From NCBI GenBank assembly GCA_016787785.1, contig JAEUTO010000009.1, forward strand, positions 124,001-188,000: a stretch of DNA of 64,000 nucleotides. Direction: 5' to 3'. The position numbers were made by a program, and so were the translations under genes. Below the pieces are notes generated by a model. That model did not search any database. It was not told the origin of the DNA and was given only the letters and a program-made list of their open reading frames with translations. Source of the DNA: Bacteroidia bacterium. Lineage in GTDB: Bacteria; Bacteroidota; Bacteroidia; B-17B0; Aurantibacillaceae. Shown one piece after another: positions 25,383 through 35,144 of this stretch (its first letter is position 1; each line of letters opens with the position of its first letter).

Positions 25383-27554
25383 ATGAAAAAAACACTATAC
25401 CTATTAATAACTATACTTTTAACTCAATTTACAATTACTGCTCAGGCACCTGCCTTTCAATGGGCAACTGCTATTGGCGGTAACGCAGGTCAGGATGTAG
25501 CCAGAAAAGTTAAAATAGATGCTATTGGTAATGTTTATGTAGTTGGCACATTTAATGGTATTGTAGATTTTGACTCCGGTCCCGCTACTTATACACTTGC
25601 ATCTAATGGCGGGCAGGATGTTTATGTCAGTAAATCAGATGCAAATGGAAATTTTTTATGGGCACGTTCTTTCGGATCAACATCGACGGATCATGGTCGG
25701 TCAATAGATCTTGATGCAAGTGGAAACGTTTTCATTACAGGTGCTTTTCAGGGTACGGTAGATTTTGATCCTGGGCCTTCTGTTTCAAACCTCGCTTCAA
25801 ATGGAAATTACGATATTTTTATTTTAAAATTAAATTCAACAGGAAATTTTGTTTGGGCCAAACAAATCGGTGGAAGTAGCGCAGATCAGGCCTATTCTAT
25901 AATTTTAGATGCCACTGCAAATATATATGTTGCTGGAAATTTTTTATCAACCGTTGATTTTGATCCGAACGCAGGTGTACAAAATTTGACCGCTATCGGA
26001 ATACTGCATGATTCGTTTATTCTAAAATTAAATTCAGCGGGTAACTATGTTTGGGCCAAATCATTCGGAGGTAATCAATCGGATGTATGCAATGATATTA
26101 GCATTGATGGATCAGGTAATGTACTGAGTATTGGAATGTTTCAAAGTATAGTAGATTTTGACCCGGGTGCGGCTACCTACACTTTACAATCAAACGGAGA
26201 CTGGGATTTTTATATTTCTAAATTAGATGCGGCAGGCAATTTTATATGGGCAAGATCGATTGGTGGATCGGGACTAGACAGAGGTGATGCCATAGCGGCA
26301 GATGCAGTTGGAAATGTTTATTGCGTAGGTACATTTATTAATACAGTAGATTTTGATCCGAACCTATCAGTAAATACATTAACCGCAAATGGCTTGAGTA
26401 ACGACGCTTACTTATTAAAATTAGATGCAAGCGGATCATTTGTATTTGTAAACCAAATTGGCTCAACAGCTGATGAAAATGCGTTGGATGTTTTCCTTGA
26501 CGGAAGTAACGCTGTTTATTTATCAGGCTCGTTTCAAGGAACAGTTGATTTTGATGCAGGTCCACCTTCATACACATTGTCTGCTACAGGTTATGATGGA
26601 TATGTTTTAAAAACAGATCAGGCAGGAAATTTTATTGGCATGGCTACGATTAGCGGCAGCTTAAACGAATCCTCTTCCGGAGTATCGTTGGATCAAACCG
26701 GTAATATTTTTGTTGTTGGTGCTTTTCAGGGTGTAACTGATTTTGATCCGAATGTATCAACATACACGTTATCTTCTCAGGGAGCTGAAGATGCGTATGT
26801 ATTAAAATTAAGTTCATGTTTTGTACCGGTAGCGCCTTCAAACATAACACCAATTTCGAATCAAATAGTTTGCGCAGGGAGCTCAACAACATTAATGGCA
26901 ACATCAAGCAATACTGTTAACTGGTTTGCCACTGCAACAAGCACTAACATTATATCTACAGGTAATTCGTTTACTACTCCAACTTTAAGCGCCGGTAGCT
27001 ATACATATTATGCCGAAGCTAATGGTTGCGCTCCCAGTATATCAAGAACCCCTGTTTCTGTAACAGTTAATCCTACCCCCGCCGTTACCGTAGTTTCAAA
27101 CTCAAGTTTACTTTGTGTCGGGCAAACAGCAACACTAACAGCCAGCGGCGCAACAAGCTATAGCTGGAATACAACGGCTACAAGTTCAACTATTGCAATT
27201 TCACCTACCATTACAACAAGCTACACATTAAATGGAACCGATGCTAACGGGTGCAGCAACTTGGTGAGTATCACACAATCCGTTTCTGCTTGCACAGGAT
27301 TTGATACATTGTCGTCCAGCATTTTAAATTCAATACACAAAATTTATCCGAATCCTAATAGTGGAAAATTTATTATTGAAACAAACGAACAAAGCAATCT
27401 TATTCTTACTGATATTTTTGGAAAAATAATAATAAACAAGGTTCTTAGTTTCGGGCAAAATATTATAGATATTGAGAATTATATCCATGGAATCTATTTT
27501 GTAAAATTAAAGATCGACGAAAAATATATCAATTTTAAAATAATTAAAAATTAG
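25383..27554 (+). CDS. T9SS-exported DFDPG seven-bladed propeller-like protein
   Basis: 723 residues from the ATG at 25383; an upstream GTG at 25371 would add four residues ahead of the signal peptide (MKKTLYLLITILLTQFTITAQ), so the ATG is preferred. Seven blades (DFDSG, DFDPG, DFDPN, DFDPG, DFDPN, DFDAG, DFDPN), Ig module A, Ig module B (LCVGQTATLTASGATSYSW) and a type A T9SS domain (YPNPNSGKF... GIYFVKL). Eighteen bases after the previous paralogue. Confidence 0.88.
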   Translation: MKKTLYLLITILLTQFTITAQAPAFQWATAIGGNAGQDVARKVKIDAIGNVYVVGTFNGIVDFDSGPATYTLASNGGQDVYVSKSDANGNFLWARSFGSTSTDHGRSIDLDASGNVFITGAFQGTVDFDPGPSVSNLASNGNYDIFILKLNSTGNFVWAKQIGGSSADQAYSIILDATANIYVAGNFLSTVDFDPNAGVQNLTAIGILHDSFILKLNSAGNYVWAKSFGGNQSDVCNDISIDGSGNVLSIGMFQSIVDFDPGAATYTLQSNGDWDFYISKLDAAGNFIWARSIGGSGLDRGDAIAADAVGNVYCVGTFINTVDFDPNLSVNTLTANGLSNDAYLLKLDASGSFVFVNQIGSTADENALDVFLDGSNAVYLSGSFQGTVDFDAGPPSYTLSATGYDGYVLKTDQAGNFIGMATISGSLNESSSGVSLDQTGNIFVVGAFQGVTDFDPNVSTYTLSSQGAEDAYVLKLSSCFVPVAPSNITPISNQIVCAGSSTTLMATSSNTVNWFATATSTNIISTGNSFTTPTLSAGSYTYYAEANGCAPSISRTPVSVTVNPTPAVTVVSNSSLLCVGQTATLTASGATSYSWNTTATSSTIAISPTITTSYTLNGTDANGCSNLVSITQSVSACTGFDTLSSSILNSIHKIYPNPNSGKFIIETNEQSNLILTDIFGKIIINKVLSFGQNIIDIENYIHGIYFVKLKIDEKYINFKIIKN

Positions 27555-27599
27555 TTTTTAACTTAGAATCATTTAATAAAATATTTAAAAAAAATAACC

Positions 27600-28352
27600 A
27601 TGAAAAAGGCAATTATATTCGGCATCTTTTTGAATTCAATAGCAATGAATTCTCAAACCATTATAACTCAAGATTTTGAAGCACCTTTAGTTGGCTGGGT
27701 CACAAATGGTACAGTAACCACCTCACAAAATTCAGTAACACCAGTTAGCGGCTCAGCCATGTTATCATTAGGAGCAAGTGATTATATCGAGTCTCCAAAT
27801 TTTAGCTTACCCGCAGGATCAAAATATGTAAGTTTTTGGCTTAATTCATATTTAACCGGTTATGATATTACAATTAAACTTTACCAAAATAACCTTCAAG
27901 TTTTAACTTTAGGAACCTTCCAAAATAATAATGCACAATGGTCACTAAAAAACATTAACATACCTGCAGGATATAGTGGTGGCGGATATACAATTTTATT
28001 TGACGTAGTTCCAAATGCAGTTGGTTCGCTAAGATATTATTTAGACGATATTAAAGTAGAAGTTGGTCAAGCTCCAACTTCAATTTTGGAAAACAATCAA
28101 TTATTAGATGGAGTTTCTGTAGATCAAAAATTTGGTCCAGAGAATACACTTATTTTTAAAACCTCGGTTTTTCCATCAAATATCGATTTTAAGTTGTTTG
28201 ACATTCAGGGAAGAACGTGTTATTCAGCAAATAATTTGGAGATTCTCTCTAACGAGCAAAATTTAACTATTCCGCATCTTGAAGAAGGATTATACATTTT
28301 AAGATTACAAAAAGATAATAAGTTCTTTGAGAAAAAAGTACTACTAAAATAA
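27600..28352 (+). CDS. T9SS-exported jelly-roll domain protein
   Basis: 250 residues. Signal peptide ending AMNSQ (19), then a jelly-roll-like domain at about 20-155: the TQDFEAPLVGWVTNGTV opening, SAMLSLGASDYIESPNFSLP, and the YYLDDIKVE ending are typical of CBM-like or 'choice-of-anchor' domains in Bacteroidota. The C-terminal 75 residues are a divergent type A sorting domain (VFPSNIDFKLFDIQGR ... GLYILRLQ ... KKVLLK). Last gene of the propeller operon. Ligand unknown. Confidence 0.8.
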   Translation: MKKAIIFGIFLNSIAMNSQTIITQDFEAPLVGWVTNGTVTTSQNSVTPVSGSAMLSLGASDYIESPNFSLPAGSKYVSFWLNSYLTGYDITIKLYQNNLQVLTLGTFQNNNAQWSLKNINIPAGYSGGGYTILFDVVPNAVGSLRYYLDDIKVEVGQAPTSILENNQLLDGVSVDQKFGPENTLIFKTSVFPSNIDFKLFDIQGRTCYSANNLEILSNEQNLTIPHLEEGLYILRLQKDNKFFEKKVLLK

Positions 28353-28387
28353 TTGGTAATTGAAAATATTTTGTTAAGATCTACTTC

Positions 28388-29236
28388 TTACTTCCAGGAA
28401 TGTTTTGGATCAATTATGCTTAACGTTAAATTCATGCTCTTAAAAAGATATAAGACTACTGAATGTGGTTTTCTTTTTTTCAAAAATTTAATTTCATTCC
28501 CAAAAAAGTCTTCTATTTCAATTCTTTTCCCAACAATTTTAAATACTTCGATAGAATTAAAGTAGTTGTTTAGTATATCTTTTTTTGTGTAGGAAAATGA
28601 ATTATAGTCATATCTATACATGCGAACATGACCACTTAAAGAATCCATCTCGTCGGTTGCTACAGCATAGGAAGTAAAGATGCTGGCAAGAAAATTTTGT
28701 TTTTGAGACTCTGTTAAATCATGGCCTCCCTTGAGTTCTTCTATCAAAAAAACTTGCCGTCCTGTGGTGGCATACTTGTCAATATCGCCTCCTTTATTAA
28801 AAAGTGCATTTAAATACCAATTTAAGTCATCGTCGGAAATATATTTGTAATAATTCCCATTTAATACACAACTATCATTTATCAGTATTTCCTTATTTAA
28901 AAATTCAATCACCATAGAATCACTTTTTTTTACTTCTGTTTTCGTAATAAAAAGAAATGGAACTTGGCTGCTGTAATAAATATTGGTAGTTTTTGTAATA
29001 CTATCAGAGCTTTGCTGTATAAGAATTAGCCGACTGCTTTTGTCATAACCTAAATTTAAATCAACTTTATTACCTTTAAATAAATTGCCTTCATCAAACA
29101 ACGGCTGTACTTTTTTGATAAGAACTTTTGATATAGAATGCTTGATTAAAATTTTATCCGATAAGTCGAAGGTTTGAGCACTTGAGCTTTGTATTATTAA
29201 TAAAAGGCTTACAAAGAAATAATTTATTATTTTCAT
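28388..29236 (-). CDS. secreted protein of unknown function
   Basis: 282 residues with a signal peptide (1-20, ending QSSSAQ) and no recognised family. Mixed alpha/beta with a 'SDDDLNWYLNALFNKGGDIDKY' segment and an ELKGGHDLTESQKQNFLASI helix. No T9SS sorting domain, so probably periplasmic. Convergent with the preceding operon (35 bases between stops). Upstream on the same strand lies a decayed gene. Confidence 0.72.
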   Translation of the reverse strand: MKIINYFFVSLLLIIQSSSAQTFDLSDKILIKHSISKVLIKKVQPLFDEGNLFKGNKVDLNLGYDKSSRLILIQQSSDSITKTTNIYYSSQVPFLFITKTEVKKSDSMVIEFLNKEILINDSCVLNGNYYKYISDDDLNWYLNALFNKGGDIDKYATTGRQVFLIEELKGGHDLTESQKQNFLASIFTSYAVATDEMDSLSGHVRMYRYDYNSFSYTKKDILNNYFNSIEVFKIVGKRIEIEDFFGNEIKFLKKRKPHSVVLYLFKSMNLTLSIIDPKHSWK

Positions 29237-29313
29237 TTTACTTACAATGTTTATGAGCTATTGGCAAAGCGTAATCTTTGCGTTAAGCTGTTTTGTTCAA
29301 TAGCGCTTTATTT

Positions 29314-29645
29314 TTATGGACTATTTGCTTTAACAAAGTAATCCCCATCATATTTATAAATAATTTTTTTTGTACTTACTTTCCCCTCGGTATTAACAAC
29401 TGGCATTGATAATACCTGGTTAACTTTATTAAATTTAAGTAACTTGGTATTTGATACGTTTTGATCGCTTATTGAAGTAATTGCGAACAAAAAAGTTGGT
29501 TGTAATGCCTTAAAGCGTGTTTATCAGATTTAGTAGTGCACTTTTCAATTTGTTTTAAATTATTTAAAAGAACATTTTCTATTTCCTAACCATTCTGTGC
29601 CCATGCCGTATGAAATGTTAAAAGTATAGGTATTAGATATTTCAA
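29314..29645 (-). pseudogene. decayed gene for a small secreted protein
   Basis: On the minus strand a signal-peptide-like start (KYLIPILLTFHTAWAQNG after a TTG at 29645) runs into an in-frame TAG, continues as EIENVLLNNLKQIEKCTTK... for about 35 residues, then needs a frameshift near 29515 to continue as FLFAITSISDQNVSNTKLL... and KVSTKKIIYKYDGDYFVK to a TAA at 29314. Coding-like composition across two frames with one stop and one shift points to a recently disabled gene of about 110 codons. No relative recognised. Confidence 0.55.
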
Positions 29646-29811
29646 ATTTTATAATAAAAATTAAACGCTATAAAGTTGTGAAAATTAATTTTAATTCGCA
29701 CTATCGTTTTTTTATAAGAAGAGTACGATTTTTAATCCTAAGCATTCACTTATACATTACTAAAAAGTTCACAAATATTCAGTCGTATCTTTACTTGGCT
29801 TATACGCTGCA
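29646..29811. promoter_or_regulatory. upstream region of the DUF1028 gene with shared box copy 2
   Basis: CACTTATACATT at 29747-29758 (65 bases before the ATG) is copy 2 of the shared box. A -7-like TATCTTTA lies 27 bases before the ATG. Confidence 0.45.
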
Positions 29812-30849
29812 ATGAAAACTTTAGTAAACAAAATTTTTAAAATTAATCGCGTATTTTTCGGCATTGTTTGGATATCGCTTGCAGGTTATAGAGCAATTGG
29901 GCAGGATACATTTTCAATTGTAGGTCTTGATTCTACTTCAAGGCAAATTGGTAGTGCTGGTGCATCGTGTTTAGATTTATATTTTGCTGGTATAAACGAT
30001 CCGGCCTTTTTAACCGATATTTTGCCCGATACGGGTGTTGTAAATACGCAATCTTATTTTATACAGGCAAATCAGGACAACGCGCGTACTCGTATGCGTT
30101 TGGGCGAAACACCCGTACAAATAATAAATTGGTTAGTTGCCAACGATGCTAATAACAATCCGCAATTTAAACAATATGGCATTGTAGCTTTTAACGGAAA
30201 CAGCCCTTCTTCCGCTTCGCATACTGGGAGCACTTGTATTAATTATAAAAACCATATTAATGGACATATTAACGGATTTTATTATGCTATACAGGGTAAT
30301 ATACTAGTTGGGCAAAAAATTTTAGATAGTATGGAAGCCCGGTTCAGAAACACCAGTGGATCTTTGGCTTGCAGATTGATGGCGGCCATGCAGGGAGCTA
30401 AGGTTATAGGAGCAGATACGCGTTGCAATAATTCATCTTCTTTATTTGCATTTATGCAAGTGGCCAATCCAAATGATATTCATGGAAATCCTTCTTTGAA
30501 TATTTCCTTAAAAACAAAACAGTCAGATAATGTAGAGCCTATTGATAGTTTGCAAAAATTATTTAACCTAAATGAAAGTTGCTCAACGGTAAGCATACCA
30601 GAAAATAAAAACACAAGTACAAATACTTTTTATCCCAACCCCTCAAATGATTTTCTTATTATCGAAGATAATAATCTAATTTATAAAATTGAAGTGTATA
30701 ATATACAAGGGCAAAAACTTTTTGATGAAACGTACTTATATCCCAAAAGCAATACTTCAATATTTTTAGATGATTTAGAAAGTGGTCTTTATTTTGTAAC
30801 CATATTTAATGGTAAGACGCATTACACTAATAGGTTTATTAAGCAATAA
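29812..30849 (+). CDS. DUF1028 protein with T9SS sorting domain
   Basis: 345 residues. A signal sequence ends near AIGQ (residues 28-31), followed after one residue by TFSIVGLD, the start of the DUF1028 domain (about 33-230; ATGxxx-like HTGSTC and LVGQKILDSM segments, then LMAAMQGAKVIGADTR). DUF1028 has an Ntn-hydrolase-like fold. A type A T9SS domain closes the protein (FYPNPSNDFL... GLYFVTIF). Signal cleavage would place Thr33 close to the new N-terminus, as an Ntn nucleophile would need, but cleavage position is not certain. Eight bases before the SBBP gene. Confidence 0.85.
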   Translation: MKTLVNKIFKINRVFFGIVWISLAGYRAIGQDTFSIVGLDSTSRQIGSAGASCLDLYFAGINDPAFLTDILPDTGVVNTQSYFIQANQDNARTRMRLGETPVQIINWLVANDANNNPQFKQYGIVAFNGNSPSSASHTGSTCINYKNHINGHINGFYYAIQGNILVGQKILDSMEARFRNTSGSLACRLMAAMQGAKVIGADTRCNNSSSLFAFMQVANPNDIHGNPSLNISLKTKQSDNVEPIDSLQKLFNLNESCSTVSIPENKNTSTNTFYPNPSNDFLIIEDNNLIYKIEVYNIQGQKLFDETYLYPKSNTSIFLDDLESGLYFVTIFNGKTHYTNRFIKQ

Positions 30850-30857
30850 TCATACGT

Positions 30858-33752
30858 ATGAAAAGATCAAAACAAATTTTGGGATTAACCTTAGTTTTAT
30901 TTCTAAATCAAGTTGTATTTGCAACTAAAACCAAAAAAAAAGAAACTGAGAATAAACCCGTTATAAGTTTTACTGAAAATAAAGGGCAGGTTCACGATCA
31001 AAACAATAAGTTACGACCAGACGTTTTGTTTGGTGGCCATGCCAAAGGAATGGATTTTCATTTGCGAAATGATGGAATATCTTATCAAGTAAGCAGAACA
31101 GACAGTTGGAAAGATTCTCCTTTTCATAACGAAAATGGAAGTGAGGGATTTACACAAATCCCAGATAGGAGAACTATTTATAGATTGGACATAAGTTGGG
31201 TAAACATTAACAATAAAACCATCGTGAGTACTGAAAACCCTTTAGAAGGTTATGCCAATTATTATTTGGATGTTTGCCCGCAGGGCATACAAAATGTAAA
31301 GAGTTATGAAGGAGTGTGGTATAAAAATATTTATAACAAGATAAACCTTCACTACTATCAAAAGTCTGGAAATTTGAAATACGATTATATAATAATGCCA
31401 GGCGGCAATTACAAGGATATAAAACTCGAAATAAAGGGCGCACAGTCTATCTCAATTCAAGAAGACGGCTCTTTAATTTTAAAAACTCCATTGTGCGATA
31501 TTCTGGAAGGCGCTCCAATTGTATACCAAAACAATTGCCAATTAAAGGCCAAATGGATTTTAAAAAATAATATTCTATCATTTGATATAGAGAATTATAA
31601 TCCTTCCGAGCAATTAATAATTGACCCGGTTACACGTCTATGGGGCACGTATTACGGGGACAGTCCCGCGGATTATGGAAGAAGTTGTACCACTGACATA
31701 AGTAATAATGTTTATTTAGCAGGATATACTGGCTCTGGTTCAGGAACTATTATTGCAACAGCAGGAAGCCATCAAACCAATCTTGGCGGCCCGCCAAATG
31801 ACGCGTTTCTGGCAAAATTTAATACTAATGGTACAAGATTATGGGCAACCTACTATGGAGGAAATCTTGATGAATGGTGTTACTCAGTAGCAACTGATGG
31901 TTTAGGTAATGTATACATATCCGGTGTCACCACTTCAACTAACGGTGGAGTTATTTCAACGGCAGGTAGCCACCAATTAACCAGCGGAGGTTCTTTAGAT
32001 GCTTTCTTGGTGAAATTTAATAGCAATGGAGTAAGGCAATGGGGAACGTATTATGGTGGTACTGGAAATGAGTATGGACTTTGTTGCAATACTGACATTA
32101 GTGGCAATATATATTTAGCAGGACAAACAACATCCTCTGGCGGCACAATTATTGCCACTACAGGTGCCCACCAAACAACTGCCGGCGGTATAAACGATGC
32201 TTTTTTGGTAAAATTTAATAGTAGCGGTGTTAGGCAGTTTGGTACTTACTATGGCGGAAATGGAACTGATATAGGCACTGCCTGTAAGATTGATATGTTT
32301 GGTAATATATTTCTTGCAGGGTATTGTACAAGTGGAGGGGGTAACATTATTTCAACAGTTGGTAGTCATCAAAATAGCAGTGGAGGATTAACTGATGCTT
32401 TTATAGTAAAATTTGACAACACGGGCGTTAGGCAATGGGGGACTTATTATGGTGGTGCCGGAAATGAGTATAGTGGAGCAATTGGTATTGATAATGGTGG
32501 GAATGTTTATTTATCTGGTTCTTCAGCATCAGGTTCTGCAATTGCAACAATTGGCAGTCATCAACCTACATTTGGGGGAATGTCTGACGCTTTTTTAGTT
32601 AAGTTTGATAATCTTGGCGTACGACAATGGGGTACTTATTATGGCGGTAGTGGAAACGAATTTGGAACTGCCTGTGTAACTAATTCTAGCGGAGAAACCT
32701 ATTTTTCTGGTGAAACTACTATAAATACCGGTACCGTTATTGCAACAGCCGGAAGTCATCAATTGACTTTGGGTGGTGGAATTGATGCCTTTGCCGTTAG
32801 GTTTAACTCAAATGGAATTAGAGAATGGGGCACTTATTATGGGGGTACTGGCGATGACAAAGGATATGGATGTTGCATTGATGCCAACGGAAATGTTTAT
32901 ATAGCTGGAATAACCAACACAAGTACTGGTACTATTATAGCTACTGTTGGTAGTCATCAGGCAGTTAACGGAGGTACCGATGATGCTTTTTTGATAAAGT
33001 TTAAGAATTGCGAAGTTTTAAGTCCAACTGCAGCTGTGGCAAATCCTGTTTGTTTTGGAGCGAATATAAATTTAACTGCCGGAATTACGGGTACAGCGGC
33101 TCCAACATACAGTTGGGTGGGCCCAAATAGTTTTACATCGGCAATTCAAAATCCAAGCATTTCAAATGCAGGCAATTTAAATATTGGAACGTATACACTT
33201 ACTGTAAATAACAATGGTTGTATAGAAACTACTACAATGTCTATCACGTCTGTAAATAATAACCCAACGGTTACTGTTGTTAGTAATATGAGTTTAATTT
33301 GTACAGGCCAAAGCGCCACGCTTTCGGCAAACGGGGCTATTAATTACACCTACACGCCAGGAGGGGTAGGCTCAAGCATTTCTATTTCACCCACTATAAC
33401 AACAACTTATAGCGTTACAGGTTCAAACGCTAGCGGCTGCACTCACATGGCAACCGTTACTCAAAGTGTAAATGCGTGTTTAAATATTTTTGAAAAAGAT
33501 TTAACCGGAGCACACACAATTGGCAAAGTTTATCCAAATCCCGGTAGTGGTTTGTTTACGGTTGATTTTTCTATAAAAAACAATTCAAGTAAAAAAATAG
33601 AAATACTCAATATTTTAGGGCAAATAATTTACTCCGTTAATACAGAAAATAACAAAATAGAATTTGACATTACACACTTATCAAACGGTTGTTATTTTAT
33701 TAGACTAACAAACGATAACATAACCAATACTATTAAAGTTTTAAAAGAGTAA
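30858..33752 (+). CDS. SBBP-repeat T9SS protein with DUF7948-like N-terminal domain
   Basis: 964 residues. Signal peptide (1-22), N-terminal beta domain at about 35-255 with the ENKGQVxDQN opening and PVTRLWGTYYG ending of the DUF7948/SBBP architecture, then seven SBBP repeats of about 60 residues (GTYYGG... GNVYLAG... AGSHQ... GxxDAFLVKFNSNGVRQW), an Ig-like segment (PTAAVANPVCFGANI...), Ig module B (LICTGQSATLSANGAINY) as in two propeller paralogues, and a type A T9SS domain (YPNPGSGLF). Probably a large surface propeller. A terminator follows. Confidence 0.88.
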   Translation: MKRSKQILGLTLVLFLNQVVFATKTKKKETENKPVISFTENKGQVHDQNNKLRPDVLFGGHAKGMDFHLRNDGISYQVSRTDSWKDSPFHNENGSEGFTQIPDRRTIYRLDISWVNINNKTIVSTENPLEGYANYYLDVCPQGIQNVKSYEGVWYKNIYNKINLHYYQKSGNLKYDYIIMPGGNYKDIKLEIKGAQSISIQEDGSLILKTPLCDILEGAPIVYQNNCQLKAKWILKNNILSFDIENYNPSEQLIIDPVTRLWGTYYGDSPADYGRSCTTDISNNVYLAGYTGSGSGTIIATAGSHQTNLGGPPNDAFLAKFNTNGTRLWATYYGGNLDEWCYSVATDGLGNVYISGVTTSTNGGVISTAGSHQLTSGGSLDAFLVKFNSNGVRQWGTYYGGTGNEYGLCCNTDISGNIYLAGQTTSSGGTIIATTGAHQTTAGGINDAFLVKFNSSGVRQFGTYYGGNGTDIGTACKIDMFGNIFLAGYCTSGGGNIISTVGSHQNSSGGLTDAFIVKFDNTGVRQWGTYYGGAGNEYSGAIGIDNGGNVYLSGSSASGSAIATIGSHQPTFGGMSDAFLVKFDNLGVRQWGTYYGGSGNEFGTACVTNSSGETYFSGETTINTGTVIATAGSHQLTLGGGIDAFAVRFNSNGIREWGTYYGGTGDDKGYGCCIDANGNVYIAGITNTSTGTIIATVGSHQAVNGGTDDAFLIKFKNCEVLSPTAAVANPVCFGANINLTAGITGTAAPTYSWVGPNSFTSAIQNPSISNAGNLNIGTYTLTVNNNGCIETTTMSITSVNNNPTVTVVSNMSLICTGQSATLSANGAINYTYTPGGVGSSISISPTITTTYSVTGSNASGCTHMATVTQSVNACLNIFEKDLTGAHTIGKVYPNPGSGLFTVDFSIKNNSSKKIEILNILGQIIYSVNTENNKIEFDITHLSNGCYFIRLTNDNITNTIKVLKE

Positions 33753-33775
33753 TTGTATTTATAAAAAATGGAATT

Positions 33776-33803
33776 AAAACCCCAATTAATAGTGGGTTTT
33801 TTT
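33776..33803 (+). terminator. rho-independent terminator after the SBBP gene
   Basis: AAAACCC (33776-33782) pairs with GGGTTTT (33794-33800) across an 11-base loop and runs into further T residues. Confidence 0.75.
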
Positions 33804-33814
33804 CAAAAATTCAT

Positions 33815-34972
33815 TTATTTTTTTGATTTAAATTTTTCGTAATCGCTTATTTTTTTAATAAATTCTTGTTCGCTTGCGCTAAGTTTTATTGCGTTTTCAG
33901 TTAATGCTTCTATGGGAACATACCAGAAAAAATTACTATAAAAATCAAATATAATTTTTGTTTTAAACTTATATCCTCGTAGAGCGTAAAAATAATTCTT
34001 CAATAATTTTAATTCATTACCAGTAAAATCATCAAGTGTGTTTTGACTCATTTCGTAATCGGGTTTCAAATTGCAGTAGGGGGCTATTTTACTTAATAAT
34101 TTATTTGCCGAGCATGAATCAGAATTGTTACACCATTTGTAGGAGTACGAATGCCATGCATTTTCGCCAAAATTAAAATCATAGTCGGGCGCAAAGTTTG
34201 TTTCATTAAAGTATACATAACCACTATTTAAATGTATAAATTTATAAGGTATTGTGCCATAGTCTATAAAAGGCTTCTCGGTACCCTGCTTAAAAACTCC
34301 CGATCCTTTAATTTTCCACTCCAGTTTCTTGTTTATTTTATTGAGCGAAGATGGGATATAAAATATCCCATTGTCTAAATGTATTTGCAATTCAAAATTG
34401 TCAATCCTCTTATTAGCCCATCTTTTACCGGTTGTGAGTTGGTAGTTAAACTCTCTGTATATTTCAATACTGGAGCTTGCTTTATAGTTGTAGGTATGCT
34501 TTATAATGTTTAAGCCTTTTTTGAAGAAAACTTCAAAATAGTAAACATAATCTACTGCATTTATTGACATATCAGTTTTAAATGAAGTTTCTTTTAATTG
34601 TTTAACTTTAAAACGTAATTTTTGGTTGTTTACCAAAACGGTAAAATTATTTATATTAGGGTGTTGCTCTTCAAATTCAGATATATCACCATTGGCCGGT
34701 GGAGTTACAAACCCAATAATTAGTTTTTTCTCTTCGTCAGGATTGTAAAATTCAAAATATACATCTACATACAGATTATTAAAATCCTTAACGTAAAATT
34801 TCAAAACCTCTTTACTAAGCGCAATTTTAGTTTCATGAAGCGGGATCAAGTTGCCACCCGATGCATAAAAAACACCATCGTTAGCTTTGCCTGATTGGCT
34901 CAAAAGGAACAAAGAAAGAGATAAAAACTTTAACACAACTGTGTTAAAAACCGTATTTTTTAAAATTAGCAT
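33815..34972 (-). CDS. DUF4424-like secreted protein
   Basis: 385 residues from the ATG at 34972; the frame extends 14 codons upstream, but this start gives a signal peptide (MLILKNTVFNTVVLKFLSLS... ending SGKA). The mature protein begins NDGVFYASGGNLIPLHET, resembling the DUF4424 opening (protein with beta-sandwich and conserved YxxF segments). Later 'TYNYKASSSIEIYREFNYQL' and 'TGKRWANKRIDNFELQIHL' also fit. Function unknown; probably periplasmic. Divergent from the propeller gene at 35145. Confidence 0.65.
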   Translation of the reverse strand: MLILKNTVFNTVVLKFLSLSLFLLSQSGKANDGVFYASGGNLIPLHETKIALSKEVLKFYVKDFNNLYVDVYFEFYNPDEEKKLIIGFVTPPANGDISEFEEQHPNINNFTVLVNNQKLRFKVKQLKETSFKTDMSINAVDYVYYFEVFFKKGLNIIKHTYNYKASSSIEIYREFNYQLTTGKRWANKRIDNFELQIHLDNGIFYIPSSLNKINKKLEWKIKGSGVFKQGTEKPFIDYGTIPYKFIHLNSGYVYFNETNFAPDYDFNFGENAWHSYSYKWCNNSDSCSANKLLSKIAPYCNLKPDYEMSQNTLDDFTGNELKLLKNYFYALRGYKFKTKIIFDFYSNFFWYVPIEALTENAIKLSASEQEFIKKISDYEKFKSKK

Positions 34973-35077
34973 ATAATTCTTTTCATTTAAATATAATTCT
35001 ATAAATGTGCGCAAAGTGTTTGTTATTAAAAAAATCGATTTTTTATTAATTCGCTGCGGGTTTTAGTTTCCAGGATG

Positions 35078-35099
35078 CATTTATACATTTAGTATAAAT
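35078..35099 (+). promoter_or_regulatory. shared upstream box copy 3 within a palindrome
   Basis: CATTTATACATT at 35078-35089, 67 bases before the ATG at 35145. Here the box is half of a perfect inverted repeat, ATTTATAC-ATTTA-GTATAAAT (35079-35099). Confidence 0.5.
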
Positions 35100-35144
35100 A
35101 GAAAGTCTTTTTTTCAGAAGTTTATCCTTAAAACTGTATTAGCT

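Noticed and set aside
21183-27554. CRISPR-like or other nucleotide repeat array in the tandem propeller genes
   Set aside because: The periodicity is of coding repeats with drifting codons, not of identical direct repeats with spacers.
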